Source: Kingdonia uniflora
Taxonomy: Eukaryota > Streptophyta > Magnoliopsida > Ranunculales > Circaeasteraceae
Direction: 5' to 3'
Length of the DNA stretch: 64,000 nucleotides
Assembly (NCBI GenBank): GCA_014058105.1
Contig: JACGCM010002659.1
Coordinates: forward strand, 1,550,001-1,614,000
Shown: positions 45,834-57,230 of the stretch, in pieces
How positions within the stretch are numbered: the first letter of the stretch is position 1
How the letters are laid out: each line of letters opens with the position of its first letter
Program-made: the position numbers and the translations under genes
Notes under the pieces: model-generated
Databases searched by the model: none
What the model saw: only the letters and a program-made list of their open reading frames with translations
Told to the model about the DNA's origin: nothing

Positions 45834-47673
45834 GGAGAAATGGGACTAGTGGAAGCCAAGCAGGAGGTCACATGAAACCAGCATTGTCTCTGGGAACTTC
45901 AGATATCGTCTTCCTTCAACAAGTTGAGTACGGTCAGCCAATGGTAAGTATGTAACACATGTGTTTACTACAAGTGTTCCTGCGAATCTATATTGTTTTT
46001 CATCAACTTGCAAGAATAAAATGTTTTTCATCATTTACATTTCAGGCTCGGATCCCGTATCCACATGCTGCTCCGTATTTTGGTTGGATGTGGGCTGCTT
46101 ATGGACGACAAGCTATTGTAAGTATAGCTTTAATTTTGATTGCTTGCCTTACTTCATCCATATTGTTGTTTCATTTAAGTCATATTGAGTGGAAACTAGT
46201 TAAATATAATTTTATTAGTGGGTGGCGGAAATTCATATCCTAGTTCAGGAGAGAGATTTGCACGTCTCGGCACTTAAGACATTAAAACAAGAGACATTTT
46301 TGTTTTTACATCTCCCAAGACATTAAAACTTCTTCTTGCTCATTATGGAAGTTACCCTACTACCATTTAATTAACTTGGTTCTCCATACATGCCTTTTTT
46401 TTAGGGCAAGCTGGGGGACTAACCCCCGTGAACTACACATAAACAAAAACGAGGAGATATACAAATGGGGACAAACTCCCCTACCGTACAAGTAGGGCAG
46501 GGGAGGGCCTAACACCAAAAGAATGAACAGAAAATACAGGCAACAAGGTTTACTTTGAGCAAAAGGCCAACAAGTTCTCCACACATGCCATTCCTTTCTT
46601 CCTCTGTACTCATTTTTTTTTGTTATATCCTATATCTCCTGTTGTCCATTTTGTCTATTCGACTTTTATTAATGAAATTTCTTCCTCTATCAGAAAGAAA
46701 ATAAATATATTAGTCTTTGTTTCTTGATATGAGTTTTAAGTATCAAATAAATCATTGTGATCTTCATTTAAGATATTTTGCTGAAGCAGGGCGAGTTTTG
46801 GTTTTGAAAATGTTGTAATTACTGTATGTTCATTTTGGAAATAAACCAGATGCACTCCTAAATTGTTGGTATGACGACGTCTGTATGAGTTGCACTGCCT
46901 CTTGATCCCTCAGAAGTTGGACCTGGACTTGAACCTGCCTATGTTAATGCAAAACAGAACTGTGTGATCCTCAAGCGGAGAGAATCACGTGCCAAGCTTG
47001 AGACTAAAAACAAAGTTACTAAGGATTGAAAAGTATGCATTTTCTCTAATCTTTATTTATCAATAGATTCAACTTTTCATTTGGAATCTTGCATATCTAA
47101 GTTGTCTCTTGCTTCATTAGCTATGTATCCTATGATCCACAATTGATAATCAGCATCTGCGATTTTATCTAATAAGTCTAAATCTGACTTATGCCTCAAT
47201 AATGCAAATGGTGCTTGCTCTTTTAAATCGGCCTGTATTATAGAGTTATACACATGTTTCAGTTGTATTTTCCCAATTTTCTTTTACTTTCTTTGCTGTA
47301 TTCTAGCTTTGTTTTTATTATTACTAACTAGATTTTTACATGGCAGCCGTATCTCCACGAATCTCGGCATCTGCACGCACTGAAGAGGGTGAGGGGATCC
47401 GGTGGACGTTTTGTTAATACAAAGAAGATGGAGGAATCCAATGATCAAAATGCCCCCAATGTTGGTTTTCTTCAAAGGGTCATGAAAACCGTACTGGATC
47501 GGAACATCTTCAGTCAGAAGTCAGTAATGCCTTTGCTTCTACTACATCCTGCTCCGACGTCAATAGTGTCTCCACTGGTGACGCTGATTTACTTCAGCAG
47601 TCGGATTTAAGGTTCAGGGGTTACCCTCCCCAAGAGTGGGATGGGTCCCACCATCGAGTTCGTGCCGTACAGT
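45834..47673 (+). pseudogene. NF-YA: NF-YA (CCAAT-binding subunit A) gene fragment
   Basis: NF-YA joins NF-YB/NF-YC and gives CCAAT specificity. Four exons are visible. The first is 45834-45943, GGHMKPALSLGTSDIVFLQQ then VEYGQPM. The second is 46046-46117, ARIPYPHAAPYFGWMWAAYG. The third is 46850-47032 with VALPLDPSEVGPGLEPAYVN, AKQNCVILKRRESRAKLETK, three in-frame stops, and the usual YH lost after AKQ. The fourth, from 47347, is [20 protein letters not shown] then RFVNTKK, the DNA-binding helix. A frameshift near 47467 then moves the C-terminus ([15 protein letters not shown]) to another frame. The subunit-interaction and DNA-binding halves keep their canonical split by an intron. The stops make it a pseudogene. 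The copy lies inside a Helitron-like element. Confidence 0.9.
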
Positions 47674-47899
47674 AACCGGAACAACGACCACACGGTTGTT
47701 CAATGATGAAACGTTGTTTTGTCTTGGGGTTGGTGAATTTGGGTGTGGTTCTATTGGCAATTCATCATTGGCTTTGTTACTTTGGTTTAACTTCTTGATG
47801 TTTCATTCAATGTTTTGGTTAAGTGTAAGTATTACTTGTGAAATACAATGAAGCACTGCTTCCTCTTCTCTCCAATCTCGAAAATACCTTCAGTAGTTC

Positions 47900-47904
<5 letters not shown>

Positions 47905-47930
<26 letters not shown>
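47905..47930 (+). repeat. Poly-T tract
   Basis: A run of 26 T follows the NF-YA relic. It could be a poly-A tail of a minus-strand insertion, but no body is recognisable. Confidence 0.6.
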
Positions 47931-48616
47931 GCAGTTCTACTTCTATATGCATGATGTCTTTGGTCTAATGTCGTCGACTTGATCAAACATGTGTTTGTTT
48001 TCAAAAACTGAGAATAAGATTTTATTTATATCTGTGTGCATTGGGCTTCAGCTTTACCTAATGTGAACTAATTATTTGTGTAGCGATATGACTCTTTTCT
48101 TGCCTTTGATGCCTAGGAGTTGCATGTTATAGCAGTCATTAGAGGGTTGCAATGCAAGCTGCCTCAAATGCAAGATTAATGAAAGTTTTCATCTTCTCGG
48201 TTTGTCGGCATTAATCTATTGATTCTCTAAGGATGCAAGAATGTATTTTTATGTGATTATAGACATAATATTAACCCTAGGCACAATTTTAAAATAGAGA
48301 GCTATTGGCAAAAACTTTAGGAGCAAAATTTAAATCCACAAGCATGACAGGTGATGCCCAATAGATAAAGTGTTTGCCATTTCAGATCTCATGCACTTAT
48401 ATTTGCCCAAAGGTTGATGCCGACTATATCTTTAATATATAGAATGAAGTTAATGGATAACACCTAAGGTCAGAAGGTATCGGTGTAAGCTAAAATTGTA
48501 GTTGACTCTAAAGTTCTATAGCGTTATTAGTGCAATAAATAATTTACTGGAAATTTGTTGTAATTGAGTGTAAAATTTTGGAACCAAATTGAATGACCCC
48601 TTATTATGATTTTCAG

Positions 48617-48700
48617 GGTGGCGTAACGAAAAATCAAATGCTGAAATTCATGGGAGCAAACATCAGCGTATCCTTAATGCAGGCAATTGAATATCTAGAG
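48617..48700 (+). pseudogene. Unidentified exon-like fragment
   Basis: Between an acceptor-like attttcag and a donor-like ctagag|gtcagt the plus strand reads GGVTKNQMLKFMGANISVSL then MQAIEYLE, open throughout. I do not recognise the family. Its place inside the Helitron, after NF-YA, suggests a third captured exon. Confidence 0.35.
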
Positions 48701-49544
48701 GTCAGTTTAGTGAGGATGATGCTTGCTAAGTAGAGAAAAAGTTTCTTAACGTGAAGAGTGCATTAACAAAAACGAAGAGTATGATCTTGTAGTAGTAATA
48801 GTAGTACGATCTTCTTATCTTCAAGATGTTGGCACATTGGTACTGTTTTGGTTTGTACACTTTATCAATTGTTGCTGGTTTTCTCCTTTTATCTTTTTTC
48901 TGACGTTTCTTCTTTGTTTGAGCCAAATTTCTTTGTGACGATATATTGTTGCAACAGATACATTACTGTGAAACTCTATAAAGAGTTGTACATTGTCGTT
49001 CAGGCAAAATGCTTTGTGGCACATCAACTACGGTGTGAGCCTATAGAGGATGATATCTAATGTTGATATTGTAGGGGTTGTAGTGTGGAATTGCCCATGA
49101 TCGTTGAATTGAAGATGATGATCTTGCAGAAATTGAGACCAAATTTTGAAGTGTCATATATTTTTTTATGGTGCTATACAATTGGGCGCCCAAACATTAG
49201 GCATACAATTAGAGGATGAAAACCAAGTGATTGGTAATTTATTAGACAAACAAGGGCGCATGCCTCATTGACTGAACTGTCGGGCTAGCACGCGCGTTAG
49301 CGCATGCCTTCGTGCTAGTTACAACAACTAATACAATCAACCAATGCACAATTCACAAAAACTTCACAAGTATAAAAGTTCAATAACCAATAAAACCTAT
49401 CAATTCACAATTCAAACTTCACAACTATCAGTTCCCCAATAGTTCAATACTAATTGCTCCTGCAATGGTATCATCTGAAACTTAGCGTAATAAGTGAGAT
49501 GCCACAAGTGGAACTAAAGTAAATTTTTGTTTATAAAGCTAGTG

Positions 49545-49920
49545 AATGATATCTTGATTTTGCTTGTGAAATATGTTGGGGCCATAGGTTGAAAGGAAAA
49601 GTTCAAGGAGGAGGGGAAATTGGAGTAATGCAAACAATCCCACTGGGACACAAGATAATAGAGACAATGGAATGGCAACCCCTGGTACTCTTCACTAAAG
49701 ATGATTGATATAGTTGCACTAAAGGCTATCATCATGGATGCGATGGAGATGAATAGAGTGGTAAGACTAATAATAAGTCTCTTGGGCAAGGCATATAGAA
49801 AATCTTCTTCTACATAACGTGAAGTGAGAATGGATAGAAACATCAAAGCAGAAGTGGTCAAAGAAAATAAAGATATAGCATCTGATACAATAGCTATCAG
49901 GAAAGATTTGATACATTATA
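49545..49920 (-). pseudogene. PGG-domain C-terminal fragment of an ankyrin gene
   Basis: The minus strand reads IAIVSDAISLFSLTTSALMF, LSILTSRYVEEDFLYALPKR and LIISLTTLFISIASMMIAFS. After a frameshift it continues LLSCVPVGLFALLQFPLLLE then STYGPNIF. This is the last exon of an ITN1/ACD6-like protein, with membrane helices, closely similar to the end of the 38911-42350 copy. No ankyrin exons lie upstream of it on this strand. It is an isolated third copy just outside the 3' end of the Helitron. Confidence 0.8.
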
Positions 49921-49934
49921 ATATATCAAATTTT

Positions 49935-50294
49935 TTCAGGTGCTAAGTGGGCCCAGGAGTGGCATGTACAAAGAGTCATTATCGAGACAGATGCAGCAGC
50001 GATTACTTCCTTTTGTGATATAGGATATACAAGGATCTCATGGACTACGAAGGCCAATCTCCAGGAATACTTATCCCCTCTCGAGGCATTTTGTAAAACT
50101 ATGTATTAACTTTACTCCTCGTAGTGCTAATTTTGTTGCCCATACGGTAGCCTCGAAACAGATGGGCGATAACTTTTCTAGGACTTGGTATGACACGCCT
50201 CCTAGTTGGCTTCAAGCCGCGCTAGAGGAGAACGGTACCACTTTTGTACACGCTGTGAATTAATGACATAAGGTTTATCGATCAAAAAAAAAAC
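49935..50294 (+). mobile_element. 5'-truncated LINE end with RNase H remnant
   Basis: The plus strand reads AKWAQEWHVQRVIIETDAAA then ITSFCDIG, the RVT_3-type RNase H seen at LINE 3' ends. Later frames give an ANFVAHTVASKQMGDN-like end and WYDTPPSWLQAALEEN. It ends with a poly-A run at about 50284-50293. A target duplication was not resolved. A different LINE copy of the same type lies at 33161-33682 on the other strand. Confidence 0.65.
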
Positions 50295-50295
50295 T

Positions 50296-50400
50296 AATTA
50301 TATCACAACATATCAAAATACAAAATGAGTCCCATACATTGCTAAAAAATAATTATATCACAATATATCAAAATACAAAATGAGCCCCAATGATAAATTT
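50296..50400 (+). repeat. 55-bp tandem duplication
   Basis: aattatatcacaacatatc and the following bases at 50296 recur at 50351 with few changes, immediately after the LINE tail. Confidence 0.8.
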
Positions 50401-50780
50401 AGAAATACAATGAGTTTATTAATTCTATACACCATTAATGTCTAATAATTTATTGAGCATAACGATCTAGCATGCGCGTTAGCGCGTGCCTCAGTGCTCG
50501 TATACTCTGTTCAAATATACAAGCACGAAACATAAATAATTAAGGAAAATGGGTCTAGCACGTTTTCCTTAAGACAGTCTTTCCCCTGCCGCAGTACATT
50601 GAAGGATAATGGGCCCCAGTCTCCAGGATATAACGATCACTCGCAGGTAGAAGAAAATACTTCTCTCTCCCTGCCAAGCGAACCTTGATTAATACGACTA
50701 TTATTCTCTTGAGGAAAAGAATTCAAAGGAAATGTAGAAAAACAATGATTAACAATAGAAACGAAGTTGGGCTATATAGA

Positions 50781-50985
50781 GTATTGGTGTCTCTTCACCA
50801 AGGATCACACCTTAAGTTGGTGCCTCTTCACCAAAGGTCACACCTTAAGATGCACCTTAAGTTGGTGTCTTTTCACCAAAGGTCACACCTTAAGATACAC
50901 TTTAAGTTAGTGTCTCTTCACCAAGGGTCACACCTTAAGTTGATGTCTATTCACCAAAGGTCATAACTTAAGACACACCTAAACT
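50781..50985 (+). repeat. Five-unit minisatellite (33/45 bp)
   Basis: Five units start tggtgtctcttcacc and contain aaggtcacaccttaag. Lengths alternate as about 33, 45, 45, 33 and 44 bases, the longer ones carrying an extra atgcaccttaag-like block. It probably lies in the U3 region of the Tat element that follows. Confidence 0.85.
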
Positions 50986-50989
50986 TGTA

Positions 50990-51412
50990 TCTGTTGGAGA
51001 CAACTCAACTCACCCACATTACAACTCATAAGTGAACTCTTACTTATAATCTAGAGTTGTGTTGTGGATAAAACTAAAGATAAAACCAAGAGGAGGAGAA
51101 TCACTACGAAGAGGTTAGAAGAACTTAGTCCAAATTCTCTTATAAGATTATAGAGAACCTTCGGGTACGACTAGTAGCCTGCTACTAAGGCTCCCTCAAA
51201 CTCAAAATCTGTAACCTCCTTTATCTATACATTATTTATTTAAAATTCTCGCTAGAGGTCGTGGAATATCCTCTTTCTTGGGCTTCACGCAAGTACTTTT
51301 GTGCAGTTTATTCTCATATTACTATTTAATATACTTGCAAACCCCCTTAGGCAAACCTAACCCTCCACGGCGTAAGAGTACGGTTTCCCCTCAACGAGAT
51401 TGCGCCTCTACA
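50990..51412 (+). mobile_element. Tat copy 1: 5' LTR, 3' portion
   Basis: The stretch from about 51240 (gctagaggtcgtggaatatc) to 51412 aligns with the LTR at 57231-57624 (ccagaggtcgtggagtaacc onward). It probably ends at ctaca, followed by tttggaaccgtctgtgc, the equivalent of the primer site atttggcgccgtccgtgc of copy 2. The upstream boundary is unresolved and may include the minisatellite. Confidence 0.6.
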
Positions 51413-51481
51413 TTTGGAACCGTCTGTGCTATGCCCTTTTTTCTCCATTACCCATTCTCCCCAACACCGCCCTCTTCAATG

Positions 51482-53100
51482 GTCCCGACCCTCCATTCCA
51501 CTTCAGCCATAGGCGGTACCCCCGTCGATGGCATCGCCGCTTAATTAGCCCTCCTAAGCTAGATGTTCGCTCAAGCAGAAAAGTGCCACACCAACCTACT
51601 TCGCCTCAAGCACGAAGATTGATGTCTAGAGCTCAAAGTCAAACGGCAACGCCGCATGGAAGAAACAGATAGACAATACTGAGACCTCGACGAGCTATGC
51701 AATACTGTGCGAGGACTCCAGTAGACACAAACTCAGGATGATCCTATTCGCTCCTGAGCACCGATACTTTTGAATGTGTCAGCCCGAGTATGTTTAGGCC
51801 CTCACCCCTCCCCCCCCAGCTGAGGCACCACCGGTCCACCTCGGTGCCGAAGGTGCCCCTATTCCCTTACATGAAGGCTCAATCCACCTCGGTGCCCTCC
51901 TTACGGAAGATTTGAGCGATTATATACTATGCATATCACAACATCCTGTATTGGGCCCGTCCAGGAATGCCTAGGGGAACGTAGTGCCAAACACCCCCCC
52001 AACCCATGGCTCTATCACCCATGATCACACCGTTCGCTCCCTCAGGTAGCTTACCTTACTCAACACGGGATCAACCCAAAAATCAAAGCCGCTATCTGCC
52101 TCAGCTCTACCCCCACCCCACACTTTTGGAGTCGGCTTAACAATCCCTTATGCCTTAAAATTCTTATTATTGAAGTCCCTCTTAACTTCCATACCCCTAA
52201 AATTTGCATGTACCACAACATCGAATCGCAGTCCCACGTCCTCGAGTTCCAGAACTCGTTAAGCCTTCACTCATCATCCGGCCACATTCTTTATCGGATG
52301 TTCCCAACCAGCCTCATTGACAACCCCCTCAAATGGTACCACAACTTACCAAATGGGTCCATTCAAAGCTTAGAGGAGCTATCCAGTCTGCTCATCTCAC
52401 ACTTAGCTTTTAATAAAGATCACGAGGTTTGGGTCGATGCCCTTTTTAATTTATGAAATACACCATTCGAAACTCTCAAAGCATTTAACAAACGATTTCT
52501 AGACGAATCCTAAAAATTTTAGCACCTCGACTGTGCCAGTACCGTTCTAGCCTACTCCAACGCCCTATCGGACAGTAGCAGGGGTCAAGAAATACATTTT
52601 CCTCCAAAAGCCCAAAACCCTTGGGGAAATGCTATCAAAGGTCAACGGCTACATTGAACTTGAACGCCTTCGCAAGAGCAATTGCCAGGGACAACCTCAA
52701 GACCCTAACAACAATTGGCCGCGACAATCGAATACTACCATGGTCACCCCTGTCTATACGAAAATTGAGAACCGCAAACGTAGTGTTATAGGAGATCAGT
52801 ACGATCGCCCTCACAAGAAGCGACCGATGTCGGTCCTCCTTAAACTTAACATCCCCCTTCATACAAGCCGACCCTATTTGGCGCACTCCTTATCCGATCG
52901 AAGTAAAAAAGGATGAACCTTACTGCCAAAGCCACAAATGCAATTATCATCCAACCAATAATTATTATGCATTGCAACGTTCGCTTGAGATGATCCTCAT
53001 GGCAGGAGGGCTTCACTAGTAAATCATCGACCTTCCCAGTTACCTCGATGGTTTATACATTAAGCCCCAGGCAGCCCTGACTACCAAACCAAATGAGGTA
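51482..53100 (+). pseudogene. Tat copy 1 gag
   Basis: This begins MVPTLHSTSAIGGTPVDGIA at 51480, paralleling MAPTLRSTSTHAGNFTDGVA of copy 2. The capsid part has MFPTSLIDNPLKWYHNLPNG then SIQSLEELSSLLISHLAFNK, a retrotransposon gag domain. Later come MLSKVNGYIELERLRKSNCQ and KRPMSVLLKLNIPLHTSRP. Frames are broken by stops at several points (for example 52454 and after NKRFLDES). Confidence 0.75.
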
Positions 53101-53950
53101 CATATCTTCCACGCTCATATGATCGATGTTAACAATATCGACAGTGGTCACACCTGAAGTAAACGTAAACGGGTCGAAGATTGCTGCAAGTTCACATACC
53201 AATAATAACTTCCAGTCCTTCTACCCAAAACAAGTCAGCACCCACGACCCGAGGCTATATACTTCATCGACTGCGATATTTCCCATATTCGTTTTCCCCA
53301 CTCTGATCATTTGGTCATCATGGTCAAGATCGGGCATATCGTCCTTCATACAATGTCGTCCATACTAGAAGTGTAGCTGATGATCTTTTTCTTCAAACAA
53401 TCAAAGCCATCCAGATGATTGATCAGATCACCCCAACAAATGTCAAACTAAAGTGATTTAATGGCTCCACTGAAGTAACCGTCAGAAAAATTAGCCTCCT
53501 CGTCACCACGGGCCCGATGGTGCTACAAACCAGTTTCCTAGTCGTCAAAAAAAAAAAAAAAACCTCGGCATTCTGGGCCGCGACTAGCTCCACGCAATGA
53601 AGGCAATTCCTTAAACCTACTACCAAGTTTTGTGATTCACCTCCCCCAGTGGCACCTAGGACATGAAGGGCTCCCAACGATTAGCTCGATCCTACGAGCA
53701 CCTAGAGATCGACCTTTCTCGAAAGCTGGTAAAACCCTTGCAATTACAACAACTCTTCCTCACCCCACCTCCCGTTACCCCCGTCAGGCCATCACCCATC
53801 GATCCTATAGTTTATATCGAGCTCGACGGCCCCAGTCAGGGAATTTTCATTGGAAGTTCTTTGATAGTGGACAAAAAACACCAGCTCACCACATTCCTGC
53901 GATCCAACAAAGACATTTTTTGCCTGGACCTTCCATGAGATGCCCAGTGT
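53100..53950 (+). pseudogene. Tat copy 1 protease region
   Basis: Read across frames, DPLVI-like and SYNVVHTRSVADDLFLQTIK segments correspond to the copy 2 protease. ITPTNVKLK and FNGSTEVTVRKISLLVTTGP follow, with GILGRD near 53570. A poly-A run at 53548-53562 shifts the frame. The catalytic D-T-G motif is not recognisable in this copy. Confidence 0.55.
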
Positions 53951-54029
53951 CGACCCTACCCTCGCCTGCTACTGCCTCGACCTCTTACCAAAATCCATAG
54001 CTATCAAATAAAAGAAAGGCACGTTATCC

Positions 54030-55330
54030 CCGAGGATTCAGGATGCGTTCAACCGTGAAGTTGAAAACTCTTCGCTGCTGGTTTTATTCGTAAAGTCAAA
54101 TATGCAGATTGGATCTCGAACATCGTTGTCGTACCCAAGAAGAATGGCCAGATCTAAATTTATGTTGACTTTACTGATCTTAACAAGCATACCCCGAATG
54201 ATAGTTTTCCCCTTCCCATCATCTCGATCCTCCTCAATGCCACAGCTGGCCAAGAATGCCTCTTAATGGTGAATGCTACCTCAGGTTACAATTAGGTACC
54301 CCTCCTTCCTGAAGATCAAATTAAGACCTCCTTCATCACTGAACAAGGATTATACTATTTCAATGTAATGTTCTTCGAGCTTAAAAATGCCGGAACCTCC
54401 TACCAGCGCCTCGTTACCACCATGCTCAACCCATTGCTCGATAAGTTAGTCAAAGTCTATATCGATGACATGCTATGCAAAAGCCTCCACAAAAATACCC
54501 ATATACAAGACCTAACTAAAGTATTTTTAATCCTTCGATTATTTCTAATGAAGTTAAATCCTGATAAATGCCAATTTGGGGTGTCGTTTAGAAAATTCCT
54601 CAATAACCTCATTAATAAACGAGGCATCAAGATCTAACCTAATCAAATTTGGGCCCTCGTCGATATGCCCTCTCCCCGAACAAAGAAAGATGTCCAGAAG
54701 GTCGTAGGCAAAATCACTACGCTTAATCGATTCATTTCAAAATCCTTTGACTGCAGTACATGGTTATTCTCCCTCCTCCGCGATCAGTACGCCCACAAAA
54801 TTAAGAAGAAAAACCCCGACATCAATTGGACACCCGAATGCAAGCAAGCCTTCCTCGAGCTCAAGACTTACCTTGACCAGCCACCAGTAATGAGTACCCC
54901 AGTCGAAGGTGAAATACTTCTCTCTACCTCGCAGTTACCGATAAATCCATTAGTTCGGTCCTCCGTCAAACAAATTCATGCATTAAAAAACCAGTATACT
55001 TCATTAGTAAAACACTGATACCCGCTGAAACTAGGTATTCTAAACTTAAAAGGCTCCTCCTTATACTTGTTTATAATTCTCAGAAACTAAAACCATACTT
55101 TCAAGAACACCGCACACGGGTAATCACAAGTTTCCCCCTTTGACAAGTCCTAGCCAAAAAAGATAAATCTAGATGAGTACAACAATGGTACATCTACGTT
55201 GTCAAGCATGATATTACTTTCGAGAAGCAGGTATCTCAAAAAGGCCAGGTAGTCACCGATTTTTGGACCGACTTTCAGGTCAAAGACTCTGATTGGGAAT
55301 AACATGAAGACGAATTACCCAAAGACCAAC
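54030..55330 (+). pseudogene. Tat copy 1 reverse transcriptase and RNase H
   Basis: The RT has AAGFIRKVKYADWISNIVVV (across frames), VDFTDLNKHTPNDSF-like, then FELKNAGTSYQRLVTTML and the catalytic VKVYIDDMLCKSLHK near 54450. The connection has MPSPRTKKDVQKVVGKITTL then NRFISKSFD. The first RNase H start has INWTPECKQAFLELKTYLD. Stops occur near 54300, 54637 and 55018. Confidence 0.82.
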
Positions 55331-55334
55331 CAAA

Positions 55335-55780
55335 TTGAATGATCGCATTTTGTCCTGGTCTTATCATCGAATGATTGCATTGAATGATCACACTGATGGG
55401 TTAGTAAGCACAAATGGTTTTGGGATCGATTTTGTCCTGGTTACATCATCGAATGATCGCATGGAAAAGGCAATCAAATTGAACTTCAAGTGTACCAATA
55501 ACGAAGTCGAATATGATGCTTTGATCCACGGCCTCGACTTGGCCCTCAAGATGGGGGTCCCTCAGCTAGCTATCTTTATCGACTCACAGCTTATCCAACG
55601 ATAATATACCGGCGAGAACCAAGCAAATGGTCGCATGACCGAGTATGCAGTACTCGTTTGCCAACGTATGAATAGCTTCCCTAAAAAATCTTTGATAACC
55701 CATTACCCTCTAGGCGAGAAGAGATGCGCCGACGCTCTGTCCTACATTGCAGCAATCCTAGGATAATTCGAACCCCAAAA
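55335..55780 (+). pseudogene. Tat copy 1 second RNase H (aRNH)
   Basis: TNGFGIDFVLVTSSNDRMEK then FKCTNNEVEYDALIHGLDLA and LAIFIDSQLIQR are the hallmark of the extra, archaeal-type RNase H found in Tat-lineage elements. It continues GRMTEYAVLVCQRMNSFP and ends near HYPLGEKRCADALSYIAA. A short local duplication (tgaatgatcgcattttgtcc-like, near 55335 and 55420) lies at its start. Confidence 0.8.
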
Positions 55781-55789
55781 GCTCAGTAT

Positions 55790-57000
55790 CGAAGTGTTCG
55801 AATGCCCAAGAATCGACAAGATTGAAATTAATACCATCAATACTAGGGGTGAAAGACTCAATCTGGCAGATTGGTACTCCCCTTTTCTTACATATTTTAA
55901 CAATTCAATGCTCTCAGCAGGCCCGAAGGCAAAGCATTCATTATTGGAAAACTGTCGAAGGCATGCCATTCTCAAAGGCGTTTTATACAAAAAATTACTG
56001 AACGGAGTACACCTCAGGTGCATATCCCAACAACATGCTATCACCATCCTCAGAGAATTATATGTAGCCCGTTATGGATTCCACACCGCCGGCAGATCCA
56101 TGGCTCTCCGCACGATAACAAAGGCCTCTTCTGGATGAATATAAAGAAATAGGCCAACGAATATGCAAAGTATTGCGACAAGTGCCAGCGCCACGCCAAT
56201 GACATCAAAAGCCCCTCTCAAGACCTCCATTATAACCACATCTCTTGAACTTTCAAAAGATAGGCCATAGAAGAAGTTAATAAATTCCTCTGGGAGAACA
56301 TCATCACACATTTTGGCTGTCCACATATGAATTGACACGACAGCAGGCCATAGTTTGTCGGTAGCAAGGTTAGAATATTCCTCAAGAAGTATAATGTCAT
56401 CCTCTTGCCGTTCATGCCTTATTACTCATAGGGTAATGGCCAGGTTGAAGCCATCAACAAAACTATCATCGACGGTTATAAGAAACTAGTCGACTAAAAG
56501 AAAGGGTGTTAGGTCCAAAAACTTCGACATGTTCTTTGGGACTACAACACAACACCAAGGAATGTGACGGGTTGTACACTTTTTCTATTGACTTACTACA
56601 CCGAAGCAGTCTTACCAACAGAGCTTGAGGTCCCAATACGCGACCCCGATCTCCCAGATGAAGATAATGAGTTTGAACTCGCGTGCAACATGCTATGGAT
56701 CGATGAAACTCAAGATCGATCCCTAGCTAATCTAGAGCATTATCAAATCTCTCGAGAAATCATACTACAAAAGTGTTTGTCCTCAAAGTTTCGATATTGG
56801 TGATTTGATCCTTCGAAGAGTCACACCCTCCTCGAATCCTTGCAATATCGATAAACTAGCTGAGTCTTGGGAAGGGCCGTACGTTGTTCATGATAAAACA
56901 GACAAAGGATCCTATTACCTCATTGCAGTAGCCTACTCGCAGCCTTCTAGCTCCAATCATACACTCGAAGGCTACATCTAAGCCTGCCTAATGAATCAAA
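55790..57000 (+). pseudogene. Tat copy 1 integrase, decayed
   Basis: Across frames: LRCISQQHAITILRELYVAR then YGFHTAGRSMAL (zinc-binding region with CDKCQRHA), then NKFLWENIITHFGCP and GNGQVEAINKTIIDGYKKLV. GCTLFLLTYYTEAVLPTELE and DEDNEFELACNMLWIDETQD follow. The middle of the catalytic core appears shortened after NHIS and many stops are present. The C-terminal end near 56900 reads FEDLILRR-like SHTLLESLQYR. Confidence 0.72.
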
Positions 57001-57230
57001 GCCTTCCGAGACTATTCGAACACTCGAAAGAGCCATCAAAGCCAAATGCCATAGTCGAACCAACAATACCTGAACTCAGCATCAATACAAGAAATACTTC
57101 GACCATGGTCGTACATGGTCGAAGGCAGACACGTCAGACGGCCAGCTCACAAGATAGAATAATGGAGCACGCCGCTCGACGACTGCGAAGCCAGATTCAG
57201 CAGCTACAGTGATAGACTCGATAATTACAG

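Larger units (their letters stand above)
43047..49318 (+). mobile_element. Non-autonomous Helitron with captured gene fragments
   Basis: The left end starts tctatactactacc at 43047 after an A, matching the plant Helitron 5' consensus. The right end has a 20-base hairpin, gcacgcgcgttagcgcatgc (49288-49307), then 11 bases ending in ctag at 49318 and followed by T. Insertion between A and T without target duplication, a 5' TC, and a hairpin 10-12 bases before CTRR are the defining Helitron features, and all are present. There is no Rep/helicase, so it is non-autonomous. Inside are an NF-YA-derived gene in plus orientation, a vWA exon and an unidentified exon. Confidence 0.72.
34183..50500 (+). 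mobile_element. Candidate outer Helitron with nested Helitron
   Basis: At 34183, after an A, the sequence begins tctatacacccaag and then aligns for about 150 bp with the start of the better-defined Helitron at 43047 (shared: tcagcc/tctgcc, cccatttctcgtg, gctcgg, cagccgtcggatct). At the other end, 50470-50489 forms the hairpin gcatgcgcgttagcgcgtgc. It is followed 11 bases later by ctcg and a T, one base off the CTRR consensus. If both belong to one element it spans 16.3 kb with the 43047-49318 element nested inside. The pairing of these two ends is inference only. Confidence 0.4.

Noticed and set aside
46360..46584. Minus-strand 74-codon hydrophobic frame
   Set aside because: It lies in an intron of the NF-YA relic. 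The flanking ttttttag and ggggacaaactcccc could be part of a small insertion, but no ends were found.
50781..50985. Possible CRISPR array
   Set aside because: The repeats are directly adjacent with no unique spacers and the context is a plant retroelement.
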